DNA of 64,000 nt from Sideroxydans sp. (lineage in GTDB: Bacteria > Pseudomonadota > Gammaproteobacteria > Burkholderiales > Gallionellaceae), in contig DAIDAJ010000127.1 of NCBI GenBank assembly GCA_027310665.1, forward strand, positions 1 to 64,000, given 5' to 3'. Under the pieces are notes generated by a model. That model was not told the origin of the DNA. It made no database searches and saw only the letters and a program-made list of their open reading frames with translations. This document shows positions 1-7,397 of the stretch, one piece after another. The position numbers and the translations under genes were made by a program. Each line of letters starts with the position of its first letter. Positions within the stretch are counted from its first letter, which is position 1.

Positions 1-344
1 CGCGGGCCCTCTCCATGCAGCCCAAAGTATTGCTGATGGACGAGCCGTTCGGTGCACTGGACGCATTGACGCGGGCACATCTGCAGGATGAATTGATGAA
101 GATCGTGAAAGAGACAAACAGCACCGTGGTGATGGTCACGCACGATGTGGACGAAGCAGTGTTGCTGTCCGATCGCATCGTGATGATGACCAACGGGCCG
201 GCGGCGACCATAGGCGAAATCCTGTCCGTCGATCTGCCCAAACCGCGCAATCGCCTGGCATTGGCGAACGATGCGCGCTACCACCAGTTGCGGGGTGCGG
301 TGCTGGAGTTCCTGTATCAGAAGCAAGCGAAGGAAGCGGCCTGA
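1..344 (+). CDS. Nitrate/nitrite ABC transporter ATP-binding protein, C-terminal part
   Basis: Energises uptake of nitrate or nitrite at the inner membrane. The reading frame is open from the first bases of the window, so the N-terminus, including Walker A, lies outside; the ATG at 15 is internal. The visible part has Walker B (LLMDEPFGALD) followed by the H-loop (VTHDVDEAV), as in NrtD/NasD/SsuB ATPases. The nitrate assignment rests on nirB-nirD-nasA directly downstream; by sequence alone it could serve sulfonate or taurine. The stop is followed by a structured 133-bp leader before nirB. Confidence 0.8.
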   Translation, partial: RALSMQPKVLLMDEPFGALDALTRAHLQDELMKIVKETNSTVVMVTHDVDEAVLLSDRIVMMTNGPAATIGEILSVDLPKPRNRLALANDARYHQLRGAVLEFLYQKQAKEAA

Positions 345-382
345 CTTCACCGGCCGAAAGCAGCAGCGACAGATAACGGACG

Positions 383-400
383 CGGCCCAACGGCGGGTCG
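383..400 (+). promoter_or_regulatory. ANTAR-type hexaloop hairpin 1 in nirB leader
   Basis: CGGCCC pairs with GGGTCG (one G-U) around the six-base loop AACGGC. Loop position 1 is A and position 4 is G, the two bases conserved in RNA targets of ANTAR antiterminators such as NasR and NasT. It lies 17 nt before the second hairpin. Confidence 0.6.
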
Positions 401-417
401 TGATCCCGGAAAGTATC

Positions 418-435
418 AACGACAAAGGCGTCGTT
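418..435 (+). promoter_or_regulatory. ANTAR-type hexaloop hairpin 2 (antiterminator)
   Basis: AACGAC and GTCGTT form a perfect 6-bp stem around the hexaloop AAAGGC, again with A1 and G4. The loop and 3' arm are also the 5' arm of the following terminator, so the two structures exclude each other. That is the expected design of an ANTAR antitermination switch. Confidence 0.65.
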
Positions 436-463
436 CCGGCTTGCAGCCGGACGGCGTCTTTTT
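424..463 (+). terminator. Intrinsic terminator/attenuator before nirB
   Basis: A long stem pairs AAAGGCGTCGT with ACGGCGTCTTT, with two G-U pairs. After a single-base bulge it continues as CCGGCT/AGCCGG around a TGC loop, and a run of five T follows. It ends 14 nt before the nirB start, inside the apparent operon, so it fits an attenuator better than an operon end. Confidence 0.7.
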
Positions 464-477
464 ATTGAGAGGAGTGC

Positions 478-2925
478 ATGATGAAAAGCAACAAGGTAAG
501 ACTGGTGGTGATCGGCAACGGCATGGCAGGTATCCGCACCATTGAGGAACTGCTCAAGATGTCGGCGGACGAATTCGACATCACGGTGTTCGGCGCCGAG
601 CCGCAGCCCAATTACAACCGCATCCTGCTGTCGCCGGTGCTGTCCGGCGAGATGTCGTTCCAGGACACGATCCTGAACGACTGGAGCTGGTATGAGCAGA
701 ACCATATCACCCTGCATGCGGGGAAAACGGTGACGAAGATCGACCGGATCGGCTGTGCGGTCGAAACGGCAGACGGGTTGACTGTGCCCTACGACCGCCT
801 GCTCATCGCAACGGGCTCCAACCCGATCATGCTGCCGGTTCCCGGCATCGACCTGCCCGGCGTGCTGAGCTACCGCAGCATCGTCGATGTGGAGAGCATG
901 CTGGGCACGGCCAGCGCGGGAAAGCGCGCGGTCGTGGTCGGCGGTGGCCTGCTCGGGTTGGAAGCGGCAAACGGCCTGTCGCTGCGCGGCATGGATGTGT
1001 CGGTGGTACACCTGTGCGAATGGCCGATGGAGCGCCAACTGGACAAGGCCGGCGGCGAGCTGTTGAAGGATGCACTGGAAAAACGCGGGCTGAAGTTCTA
1101 CCTGTCGCGGCAGACCGAGGCCATCCTGGGCGAGACGTCCGTCACCGGCCTGCTCTTCAAGGACGGCGAGGAGATCCCGGCCGACATGGTCGTGATGTCG
1201 GCCGGCATCCGACCCAATATCGCGCTGGCGAAGTCGGCCGGAATCCACTGCGAACGCGGCATCGTGGTCAGCGACACCATGCAGACATACGATCCGAAGA
1301 TCTATTCCGTAGGCGAATGCGTGCAGCATCGCGGGCAAACTTACGGGCTGGTCGCGCCCTTGTTCGAGCAAGCCAAGGTCGCCGCGAATCATCTCGCCCG
1401 TTATGGCGGGATGCGCTACGAAGGCTCCTCGGTATCGACCAAGCTCAAGGTGACGGGCATCGACCTGTTCTCGGCCGGCGACTTCAATCCGGGCGAAGCG
1501 GATGAAGAGATGCTGCTGCAAGATTCCGCACGCGGTGTGTACAAGAAGCTGGTGCTGCGCGACAACAAGTTGCGCGGTGCGGTGATGTACGGCGATACCG
1601 TGGACGGCCCGTGGTATTTCCAGATGATGCGCGACGGAACGGATGTGTCCGAATTGCGTGAGCATCTCCTGTTCGGGCAGGTGCATATGGGCGATTCCGG
1701 TCTCGGCGGCGTATCGAGCGTGGCGAACATGCCGGATACGGCCGAGATCTGCGGATGCAACGGCGTATGCAAGGGCGCGATCGTCAATGCCATCGTCGAC
1801 AAGAAACTGTTTACGCTGGATGAGGTGCGCGCGCACACCAAGGCATCCGCTTCGTGCGGCTCATGCACCGGACTCGTGGAAGCGCTGTTGGCAAACACGG
1901 TGGGCGGCGACTATTCCGCCAAGCCCAGCAAGAAGCCGATCTGCGGCTGCACCGAACATGCGCACCAGGATGTGCAACAGGCCATACGCGAACTCGGCGT
2001 GAAGACCATCCGCGACCTGATGCAGGCATTGAGCTGGAAGACCCCGGACGGCTGCCATGTGTGCCGCCCCGTGCTGAACTACTATCTGCTGGCCGCGTGG
2101 CCGGGCGAATACGAGGACGACAGCCATTCGCGCTTCGTCAACGAACGCGTGCATGCCAACATTCAGAAGGACGGCACGTATTCTGTGATCCCGCGTATCT
2201 GGGGCGGCGTCACTTCGCCCTCCGAGTTGCGCTCTATCGCCGAGATCGCCGAACGCTATGAAGTGCCCACCGTCCATATCACCGGCGGACAGCGCATCGG
2301 CCTGTACGGGATCACCAAGGAGAACCTGCCCAAGATGTGGGGCGAACTGGTCGAGGCCGGATTCGTTTCCGGTCACGCTTACGGCAAGGCTTTGCGCACC
2401 GTGAAGACTTGCGTGGGCTCCGACTGGTGCCGATTCGGCACGCAGGACTCGACCGGTCTGGGCATCAAGGTCGAAAAGATGACCTGGGGTTCCTGGACGC
2501 CGCACAAATTCAAGATCGCCGTTTCCGGCTGCCCGCGCAACTGTGCCGAAGCCACCATCAAGGACTTCGGCGTGGTGTGCGTGGATTCCGGCTACGAGAT
2601 ACATGTGGGCGGGAATGGCGGCGTCAAGGTGCGCGTCACCGACTTCCTGTGCAAGGTCGAGACGGAAGCGGATGTGCTGGAATACTGCGGCGCGTTCATG
2701 CAGCTCTATCGCGAACAAGCCAATTATATGGAGCGCACCGCCCCTTGGATAGAGCGCGTCGGTCTGGCCTACATCAAGCAGCATGTCGTCGAAAACAAGG
2801 CGGAGCGGGGCGAGCTTTACGCGCGCTTCCTGGAGTCGCAACGCTACTCGCAGGACGACCCGTGGAAAGAACGTGCCGAGGGGAAAGACGCGCAGGAATA
2901 TACCCCGCTTGCCACCATCGAATAA
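478..2925 (+). CDS. nirB: Nitrite reductase [NAD(P)H], large subunit
   Basis: Cytoplasmic siroheme enzyme that reduces nitrite to ammonium with NAD(P)H, the second step of nitrate assimilation. At 815 aa it has the normal family length. The N-terminal half is an FAD/NAD(P) reductase (GNGMAG near residue 12, GGGLLGLEAA near 160). Two BFD-like [2Fe-2S] segments follow (C425/C427 to C460/C463, then ICGC to CHVC near 487-529). The C-terminal domain carries the siroheme/4Fe-4S cysteines: C645 and C651 in CVGSDWC, C685 and C689 in CPRNC. ATG codons sit at 478 and 481 behind GAGAGGAG. nirD follows after 10 bp. Confidence 0.95.
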   Translation: MMKSNKVRLVVIGNGMAGIRTIEELLKMSADEFDITVFGAEPQPNYNRILLSPVLSGEMSFQDTILNDWSWYEQNHITLHAGKTVTKIDRIGCAVETADGLTVPYDRLLIATGSNPIMLPVPGIDLPGVLSYRSIVDVESMLGTASAGKRAVVVGGGLLGLEAANGLSLRGMDVSVVHLCEWPMERQLDKAGGELLKDALEKRGLKFYLSRQTEAILGETSVTGLLFKDGEEIPADMVVMSAGIRPNIALAKSAGIHCERGIVVSDTMQTYDPKIYSVGECVQHRGQTYGLVAPLFEQAKVAANHLARYGGMRYEGSSVSTKLKVTGIDLFSAGDFNPGEADEEMLLQDSARGVYKKLVLRDNKLRGAVMYGDTVDGPWYFQMMRDGTDVSELREHLLFGQVHMGDSGLGGVSSVANMPDTAEICGCNGVCKGAIVNAIVDKKLFTLDEVRAHTKASASCGSCTGLVEALLANTVGGDYSAKPSKKPICGCTEHAHQDVQQAIRELGVKTIRDLMQALSWKTPDGCHVCRPVLNYYLLAAWPGEYEDDSHSRFVNERVHANIQKDGTYSVIPRIWGGVTSPSELRSIAEIAERYEVPTVHITGGQRIGLYGITKENLPKMWGELVEAGFVSGHAYGKALRTVKTCVGSDWCRFGTQDSTGLGIKVEKMTWGSWTPHKFKIAVSGCPRNCAEATIKDFGVVCVDSGYEIHVGGNGGVKVRVTDFLCKVETEADVLEYCGAFMQLYREQANYMERTAPWIERVGLAYIKQHVVENKAERGELYARFLESQRYSQDDPWKERAEGKDAQEYTPLATIE

Positions 2926-2935
2926 GGAGAACGCA

Positions 2936-3262
2936 ATGAACTGGATACAAATCGGCAGGCTGGACGATATCCCCCGTCAGGGTTCGCGCGTGATCAATAC
3001 CGCGTCCGGCGAGATCGCCCTGTTTCGCAGCGTGGACGACCAGGTGTTCGCCCTGAGCAACCGTTGTCCGCACAAGGGCGGGCCGCTGGCGCAGGGCATC
3101 GTGCATGGCAAGCGCGTCACCTGTCCTTTGCACAGCTGGGTGATCGACCTGGAATCGGGTTCCGCCGTCGCACCCGATGTGGGCTGTGCGCAGCGTTACG
3201 AAGTGCGCGTTGCACATGACGTGCTGTTTCTCGAAGCAGAGGCAGGGGTATGCAAAGCGTGA
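2936..3262 (+). CDS. nirD: Nitrite reductase small subunit, Rieske type
   Basis: Partner of NirB in assimilatory NAD(P)H nitrite reductase, 108 aa. It keeps a complete Rieske [2Fe-2S] ligand set (C44-P-H46 and C63-P-L-H66), whereas some NirD proteins have lost these residues. The start at 2936 follows AAGGAGA and gives the family N-terminus; the longer open frame upstream only overlaps nirB. Its last 13 bases overlap the start of nasA, implying coupled translation. Confidence 0.92.
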   Translation: MNWIQIGRLDDIPRQGSRVINTASGEIALFRSVDDQVFALSNRCPHKGGPLAQGIVHGKRVTCPLHSWVIDLESGSAVAPDVGCAQRYEVRVAHDVLFLEAEAGVCKA

Positions 3263-5904
3263 ATACGCCGAACGTCACCCGCACCACCTGCCCTTATTGC
3301 GGGGTCGGCTGCGGAGTGGCAGCGAGTGTCACCGCGGCCGGCACGGTGCTTACTGGCGATAAACTCCATCCGGCCAATTTCGGGCACCTGTGCTCCAAAG
3401 GGGCCGCGCTGGCCGAGACGTTGGATCACGATGGGCGACTGCTGCATCCGCTGGCCAACGGACAGCGCGTTTCCTGGGACGAGGCGCTGGATCAGGTCGC
3501 GCACGGATTCGGGAAGGTTATCGCCGAACACGGGCCGGATGCCGTGGCGTTCTATGTTTCTGGCCAGCTCCTGACCGAGGACTATTACGTCGCCAACAAG
3601 CTGATGAAGGGATTCATTGGCAGCGCGAACATCGACACCAACTCGCGCTTGTGCATGTCGTCGGCAGTGGTGGCGCACAAGCGCGCTTTCGGCGCCGATG
3701 TGGTGCCTGTCTGCTACGAGGATATCGAGGCTGCCGATCTCGTCGTCATCACGGGCTCGAACTATGCCTGGGCACATCCCGTACTCTACCAACGGCTGGC
3801 CGCCGCGAAGAAGGCACGACCCGACATGCGGGTCGTGGTCATCGATCCGCGCCGCACGCCGACTTGCGACATTGCCGATCTGCATCTGGCGATCGCACCG
3901 GGATCGGACGCCTGTCTGTTCAACGGCCTGCTGAATTTCATCCGCCGCGAGGATGCACTCGACCTGGCTTATGTCGAGACGCATGTGGAGGGGTTTGCCG
4001 CGGCTTTCGAAGCGGCGCGTGCCGCCGGCTCGATCCCGAAAGTGGCGCAGGTTTGCGGTATTCCGGAGGCCGAGGTCAGCGAGTTCTTCCGCCTGTTTGC
4101 GCGTACCGAACGCGCCGTGACGATCTTCTCGCAGGGCATCAACCAGTCTTCCAGCGGGGTGGACAAAGGCAATGCGATCATCAACGTGCACCTCGCTACC
4201 GGGCGGATCGGACATCCCGGCATGGGGCCATTCTCGGTGACCGGACAGCCCAATGCGATGGGCGGGCGCGAGGTGGGCGGGCTGGCCAACCAACTGGCGG
4301 CTCATCTTGATTTCTCCGATGCGGCAAGTATCGAACTGGTGGCGCGGTTCTGGAATGCGCCACGCATCGCCCAAGCGCCCGGGCTGAAAGCGGTAGATCT
4401 GTTCCAGGCCATCGCATCGGGCAAGATCAAGGCGGTGTGGATCATGGGCACCAATCCGGCAGTCAGCATGCCGGATGCCGATCGCGTACGTGCGGCATTG
4501 CTGGATTGCGAACTGGTCGTGGTATCCGATTGCGTGCAGCACACCGACACGACCGCCTGCGCCGACATCCTGCTGCCGGCCGCGGGCTGGGGCGAAAAGG
4601 ACGGCACGGTGACCAACTCGGAGCGGCGGATTTCGCGGCAGCGATCCTTGCTGGCTATGGCGGGCGAAGCCAGGCCGGACTGGTGGATCATCACCCAGGT
4701 CGCACAGCGCATGGGCTTTGCCGATGCGTTCCCCTACACCCGGCCCGCGCAGATATTCCGGGAGCATGCGAGCCTGTCGAGTTTCGAGAATTCGGGCACG
4801 CGCGCTTTCGACATCAGTGCGCTGGCCGAACTGGACGATGCGGAATATGACGCCCTGCAGCCTGTGCAATGGCCGGTGAATCGCCAGGCGCCTCAGGGTA
4901 CCCCGCGTTTGTTCGATGACGGACATTTCTATACACCGAGCGGCAGGGCACGCATGGTCGCAGTTGCCCCCCGCTTGCCGGCAGTGGCGGCAGATAAGGA
5001 TTTCCCGCTGGTGTTGAACACCGGCCGGATCCGCGATCAATGGCACACCATGACGCGCACCGGAAAAGTGCCGCGCCTGAATGCGCAGGAAGCAGAGCCA
5101 TTCGTGCAAATGCATGCCTCCGATGCACACGTCTATCAACTGCAGCACGGCGGACTGGCGCGTCTGACGAGTCGCAACGGAGCCATGCTGGCACGGGTGC
5201 AAGTCAGCGAGGACCAGCGTCCGGGTTCGGTGTTCGTGCCCATGCACTGGAACGATGCCTACGCGAGATCGGCACGGGTGGATGCACTGGTTGCGCCGAT
5301 CACCGATCCGATCTCCGGGCAGCCGGAATCCAAACATACGCCGGTGCGCGTTGAACCTTATCGGCCCGCCTGGCAGGGGTTCGTGCTCAGTCGTACGCGC
5401 CTGGATTTCATGGATGCCAGTTATTGTGCTTGCACGCAGGGTGCGGGTCACTGGCGCCATGAACTGGCCGGCGATGGCATGCCGGAAGAGTGGCGCGATT
5501 GGGCGCAAGCCGCATTGGAGGATTCGGGAGAATGGCTGGAATATCGCGATGTATCGATGGGGCGTTATCGCGCTGCAAGTCTGCGGGATGGCAAGCTGGA
5601 GGCGGTATTCTTTATCGCAGCCGATCAGCGTCTGCCGGAGCGGGAATGGTTGGGCACCCTGTTCGGCAAGGAACAACTCGAATCCGGCGAGGTTGCTGGC
5701 TTGCTGGCCGCGCGACCGCCCAATGGACCGGCCGACGTCGGGCGCAACGTGTGTGCCTGTTTCAACGTGGGTGAAAAAACAATCCTTAATGCTATTCACA
5801 AAAAGGAATTGAACAGTATCGAAGCGGTTGGGGCCTGCCTGAAAGCGGGTACGGGCTGCGGCTCATGCGTACCGGAAATTCGCCGCATACTTGATCGTGC
5901 CTGA
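3250..5904 (+). CDS. nasA: Assimilatory nitrate reductase catalytic subunit
   Basis: Molybdopterin enzyme that reduces nitrate to nitrite in the cytoplasm, 884 aa. The N-terminal 4Fe-4S site is TCPYCGVGC with a further cysteine in LCSKG near residue 50. The bis-MGD domains run through the middle (for example GTNPAVSMPDADR). The last ~50 residues (CACFNVGEKTI to CGSCVPEI) form a BFD-like [2Fe-2S] domain, found in the larger NasA forms that receive electrons from NAD(P)H- or ferredoxin-linked partners. It is last in the nirB-nirD-nasA operon and probably shares the leader switch before nirB. Confidence 0.94.
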   Translation: MQSVNTPNVTRTTCPYCGVGCGVAASVTAAGTVLTGDKLHPANFGHLCSKGAALAETLDHDGRLLHPLANGQRVSWDEALDQVAHGFGKVIAEHGPDAVAFYVSGQLLTEDYYVANKLMKGFIGSANIDTNSRLCMSSAVVAHKRAFGADVVPVCYEDIEAADLVVITGSNYAWAHPVLYQRLAAAKKARPDMRVVVIDPRRTPTCDIADLHLAIAPGSDACLFNGLLNFIRREDALDLAYVETHVEGFAAAFEAARAAGSIPKVAQVCGIPEAEVSEFFRLFARTERAVTIFSQGINQSSSGVDKGNAIINVHLATGRIGHPGMGPFSVTGQPNAMGGREVGGLANQLAAHLDFSDAASIELVARFWNAPRIAQAPGLKAVDLFQAIASGKIKAVWIMGTNPAVSMPDADRVRAALLDCELVVVSDCVQHTDTTACADILLPAAGWGEKDGTVTNSERRISRQRSLLAMAGEARPDWWIITQVAQRMGFADAFPYTRPAQIFREHASLSSFENSGTRAFDISALAELDDAEYDALQPVQWPVNRQAPQGTPRLFDDGHFYTPSGRARMVAVAPRLPAVAADKDFPLVLNTGRIRDQWHTMTRTGKVPRLNAQEAEPFVQMHASDAHVYQLQHGGLARLTSRNGAMLARVQVSEDQRPGSVFVPMHWNDAYARSARVDALVAPITDPISGQPESKHTPVRVEPYRPAWQGFVLSRTRLDFMDASYCACTQGAGHWRHELAGDGMPEEWRDWAQAALEDSGEWLEYRDVSMGRYRAASLRDGKLEAVFFIAADQRLPEREWLGTLFGKEQLESGEVAGLLAARPPNGPADVGRNVCACFNVGEKTILNAIHKKELNSIEAVGACLKAGTGCGSCVPEIRRILDRA

Positions 5905-6299
5905 GCTTAACTTTCAAGTTGGGTCGAGAGTTTGCTGCGAAGGGCTGCTTTGCGGTGCTGAAAAGATATGGGTAGACTTCCGTTATCGGCCATGAACCGA
6001 CAGTCGAGGTTGAAAACTCGACGCCGGAAAGCCGACCTTCATTATGGACAACAAAGGCCGAGAAGTGTGCTGTCATTGAAATTTTCTTGACGGTCCGCAT
6101 CGGGTCGAGAAGTGAAGGTCAACCTTGAAAATAGACTGCCCGATAGCGGCCACTCGTCACAGACGGCAATGGGTTAATTTTTGCCGGTCGCGATTGTCCG
6201 CTTCCGGGCAATCCAATTTCAAATCGCATTGCGGTCAGGCCGGACAAGCGACTGTAGCAGCCTCCCAGCTTGTGCGAGATAACGTTAGACCTGATACGA
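5905..6299 (+). other. Gene-free stretch with degenerate dispersed-repeat character
   Basis: No convincing gene. The short ORFs listed here on both strands lack ribosome-binding sites and family features. The DNA contains several imperfect copies of a motif like CCGYTATCGG (TTCCGTTATCGGCC near 5980, GCCCGATAGCGGCC near 6140, GTCCGCTTCCGGGC near 6198). This resembles decayed interspersed repeats. No terminator with a T-run was found after nasA. Confidence 0.4.
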
Positions 6300-6752
6300 C
6301 TAATAGGGTGTGTGCGGCGATCCGAAACAATACATCTTGCTGGATGCATTTTTGTCGTAATACTTGATAAGAACCCCGGAAGTGGTCGCTTCCCACTTTT
6401 CAGTGCCTGTCTGCCTGTATTCCATGCCCGTGAAATCTCTTACATTTGCGATGAGCTTTTCCGGGCTGTCCTTGAATGTGGCGCCAATGAAATCCTGGCC
6501 ATATCCCACAAACACATATTCGACGGGAGAGTTGAATATGCTTTCGCTTACCTTCCACCAGTTCGCGCCCCCCGCAAAGAACGCCGGTTTGCCGAAGAAT
6601 GTCTTCATGTAATCGCTGAAATAGTCGACACTGATCTGGTCCCTGCATGTCAGCGCTGAACCTATTACAACCGGGAAGTGGCTCGGCGCGGCCAAGGCTG
6701 CGCTGCAAACGCATAGTGACGTCAACATCGCATTTCTGAAAAGTGAAATCAT
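6300..6752 (-). CDS. Secreted protein of unknown function
   Basis: 150 aa. A clear signal peptide (residues ~1-22, cleavage after SAALAA) predicts export to the periplasm. The mature part has two cysteines and many aromatic residues (GGANWW, VEYVFVGYGQDF), and no family was recognised. It starts 12 bp after the CZB gene on the same strand and probably shares its transcript. The start has only a weak Shine-Dalgarno. Function is unknown; the neighbour hints at metal or stress sensing, but only by position. Confidence 0.7.
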   Translation of the reverse strand: MISLFRNAMLTSLCVCSAALAAPSHFPVVIGSALTCRDQISVDYFSDYMKTFFGKPAFFAGGANWWKVSESIFNSPVEYVFVGYGQDFIGATFKDSPEKLIANVRDFTGMEYRQTGTEKWEATTSGVLIKYYDKNASSKMYCFGSPHTPY

Positions 6753-6764
6753 GTCATCGATCGA

Positions 6765-7118
6765 TCACAACTTTGCGTCGTCCTTCAATTTCATGATCGC
6801 GGCAGCGACTTCATCTGCGGCATTCGTATAGCGTGTTCCATTCCCAAGCATGTTTTCCGCTTCGACATAGTCTTTTGCATTGATGGTTTGGGCCACTTTC
6901 CCCGCTTCCGCATGGAATGCAGCATGGATCGAAATGCAATCGGCGTGAGTGTGCAAGTTTCCGAACTTTGCCTTTCCCTTGCCGTGCAGCCATTTCCCGA
7001 GTTCGCAGTAGTTGTCCTTGGAGATGATGACCGGGTCCAGTGCCTGGTGCTGGGCCATGGCGGAACGGAACTTCATCTTCCATTCCACATGTCTCCGAAT
7101 TGCTGCTTCCAAATCCAT
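6765..7118 (-). CDS. Stand-alone CZB (chemoreceptor zinc-binding) domain protein
   Basis: 117 aa, almost entirely a CZB domain. The expected His/Cys/His/His ligand pattern is visible as RRHVEWKMKFR, NYCELGKWLHG and HAAFHAEAG. CZB domains bind zinc and usually sit at the C-terminus of chemoreceptors or diguanylate cyclases; here no signalling domain is attached. The ORF track starts 62 codons earlier. The ATG at 7118 is preferred because AAAGG lies a few bases upstream and the domain begins at once. It may sense zinc or hypochlorite in trans for one of the cell's chemoreceptors (inference). Confidence 0.8.
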   Translation of the reverse strand: MDLEAAIRRHVEWKMKFRSAMAQHQALDPVIISKDNYCELGKWLHGKGKAKFGNLHTHADCISIHAAFHAEAGKVAQTINAKDYVEAENMLGNGTRYTNAADEVAAAIMKLKDDAKL

Positions 7119-7397
7119 ATTTGCCTTTATCCTGAAGTTGAGTGTCGCGACACGGCGGGCCGGAACCGGTTGGCCAAGTGAAGAGCCGGATTGTAAACTC
7201 ACAGGGGCAGGATAGGAACCACTGAAGTCCGGACATTCGCGATTCGCCAATATGCGGGGCATAATGCAGTCGGCAAGGGGAGATGGCTCCATTGCTGTTA
7301 CCAATGGACATTCCTGCCGCAGTTGTCATCGCCGGCATAAGACGCCTGAAAAAGGATGACCTGGAATCCGTTAATCTGACGAGAATTGGAAGATGGC

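Noticed and set aside
136-1836. 566-residue ORF antisense to nirB
   Set aside because: Covers the transporter end, the leader and nirB on the opposite strand; no protein family visible.
3196-5799. 867-residue ORF antisense to nasA
   Set aside because: Codon-phase shadow of nasA; composition rich in Arg/His/Gly as expected for antisense reading of such a gene.
5904-6290. Possible integron attC-like boundaries (GCTTAAC ... AACGTTAGAC)
   Set aside because: The two core-like sequences are about 380 bp apart, far too long for one attC site, and no integrase or cassette array is present.
5792-6349. Small minus-strand ORFs at 5792-6100 and 6119-6349
   Set aside because: No ribosome-binding site or domain, and they lie on decayed repeat DNA; one also overlaps nasA.
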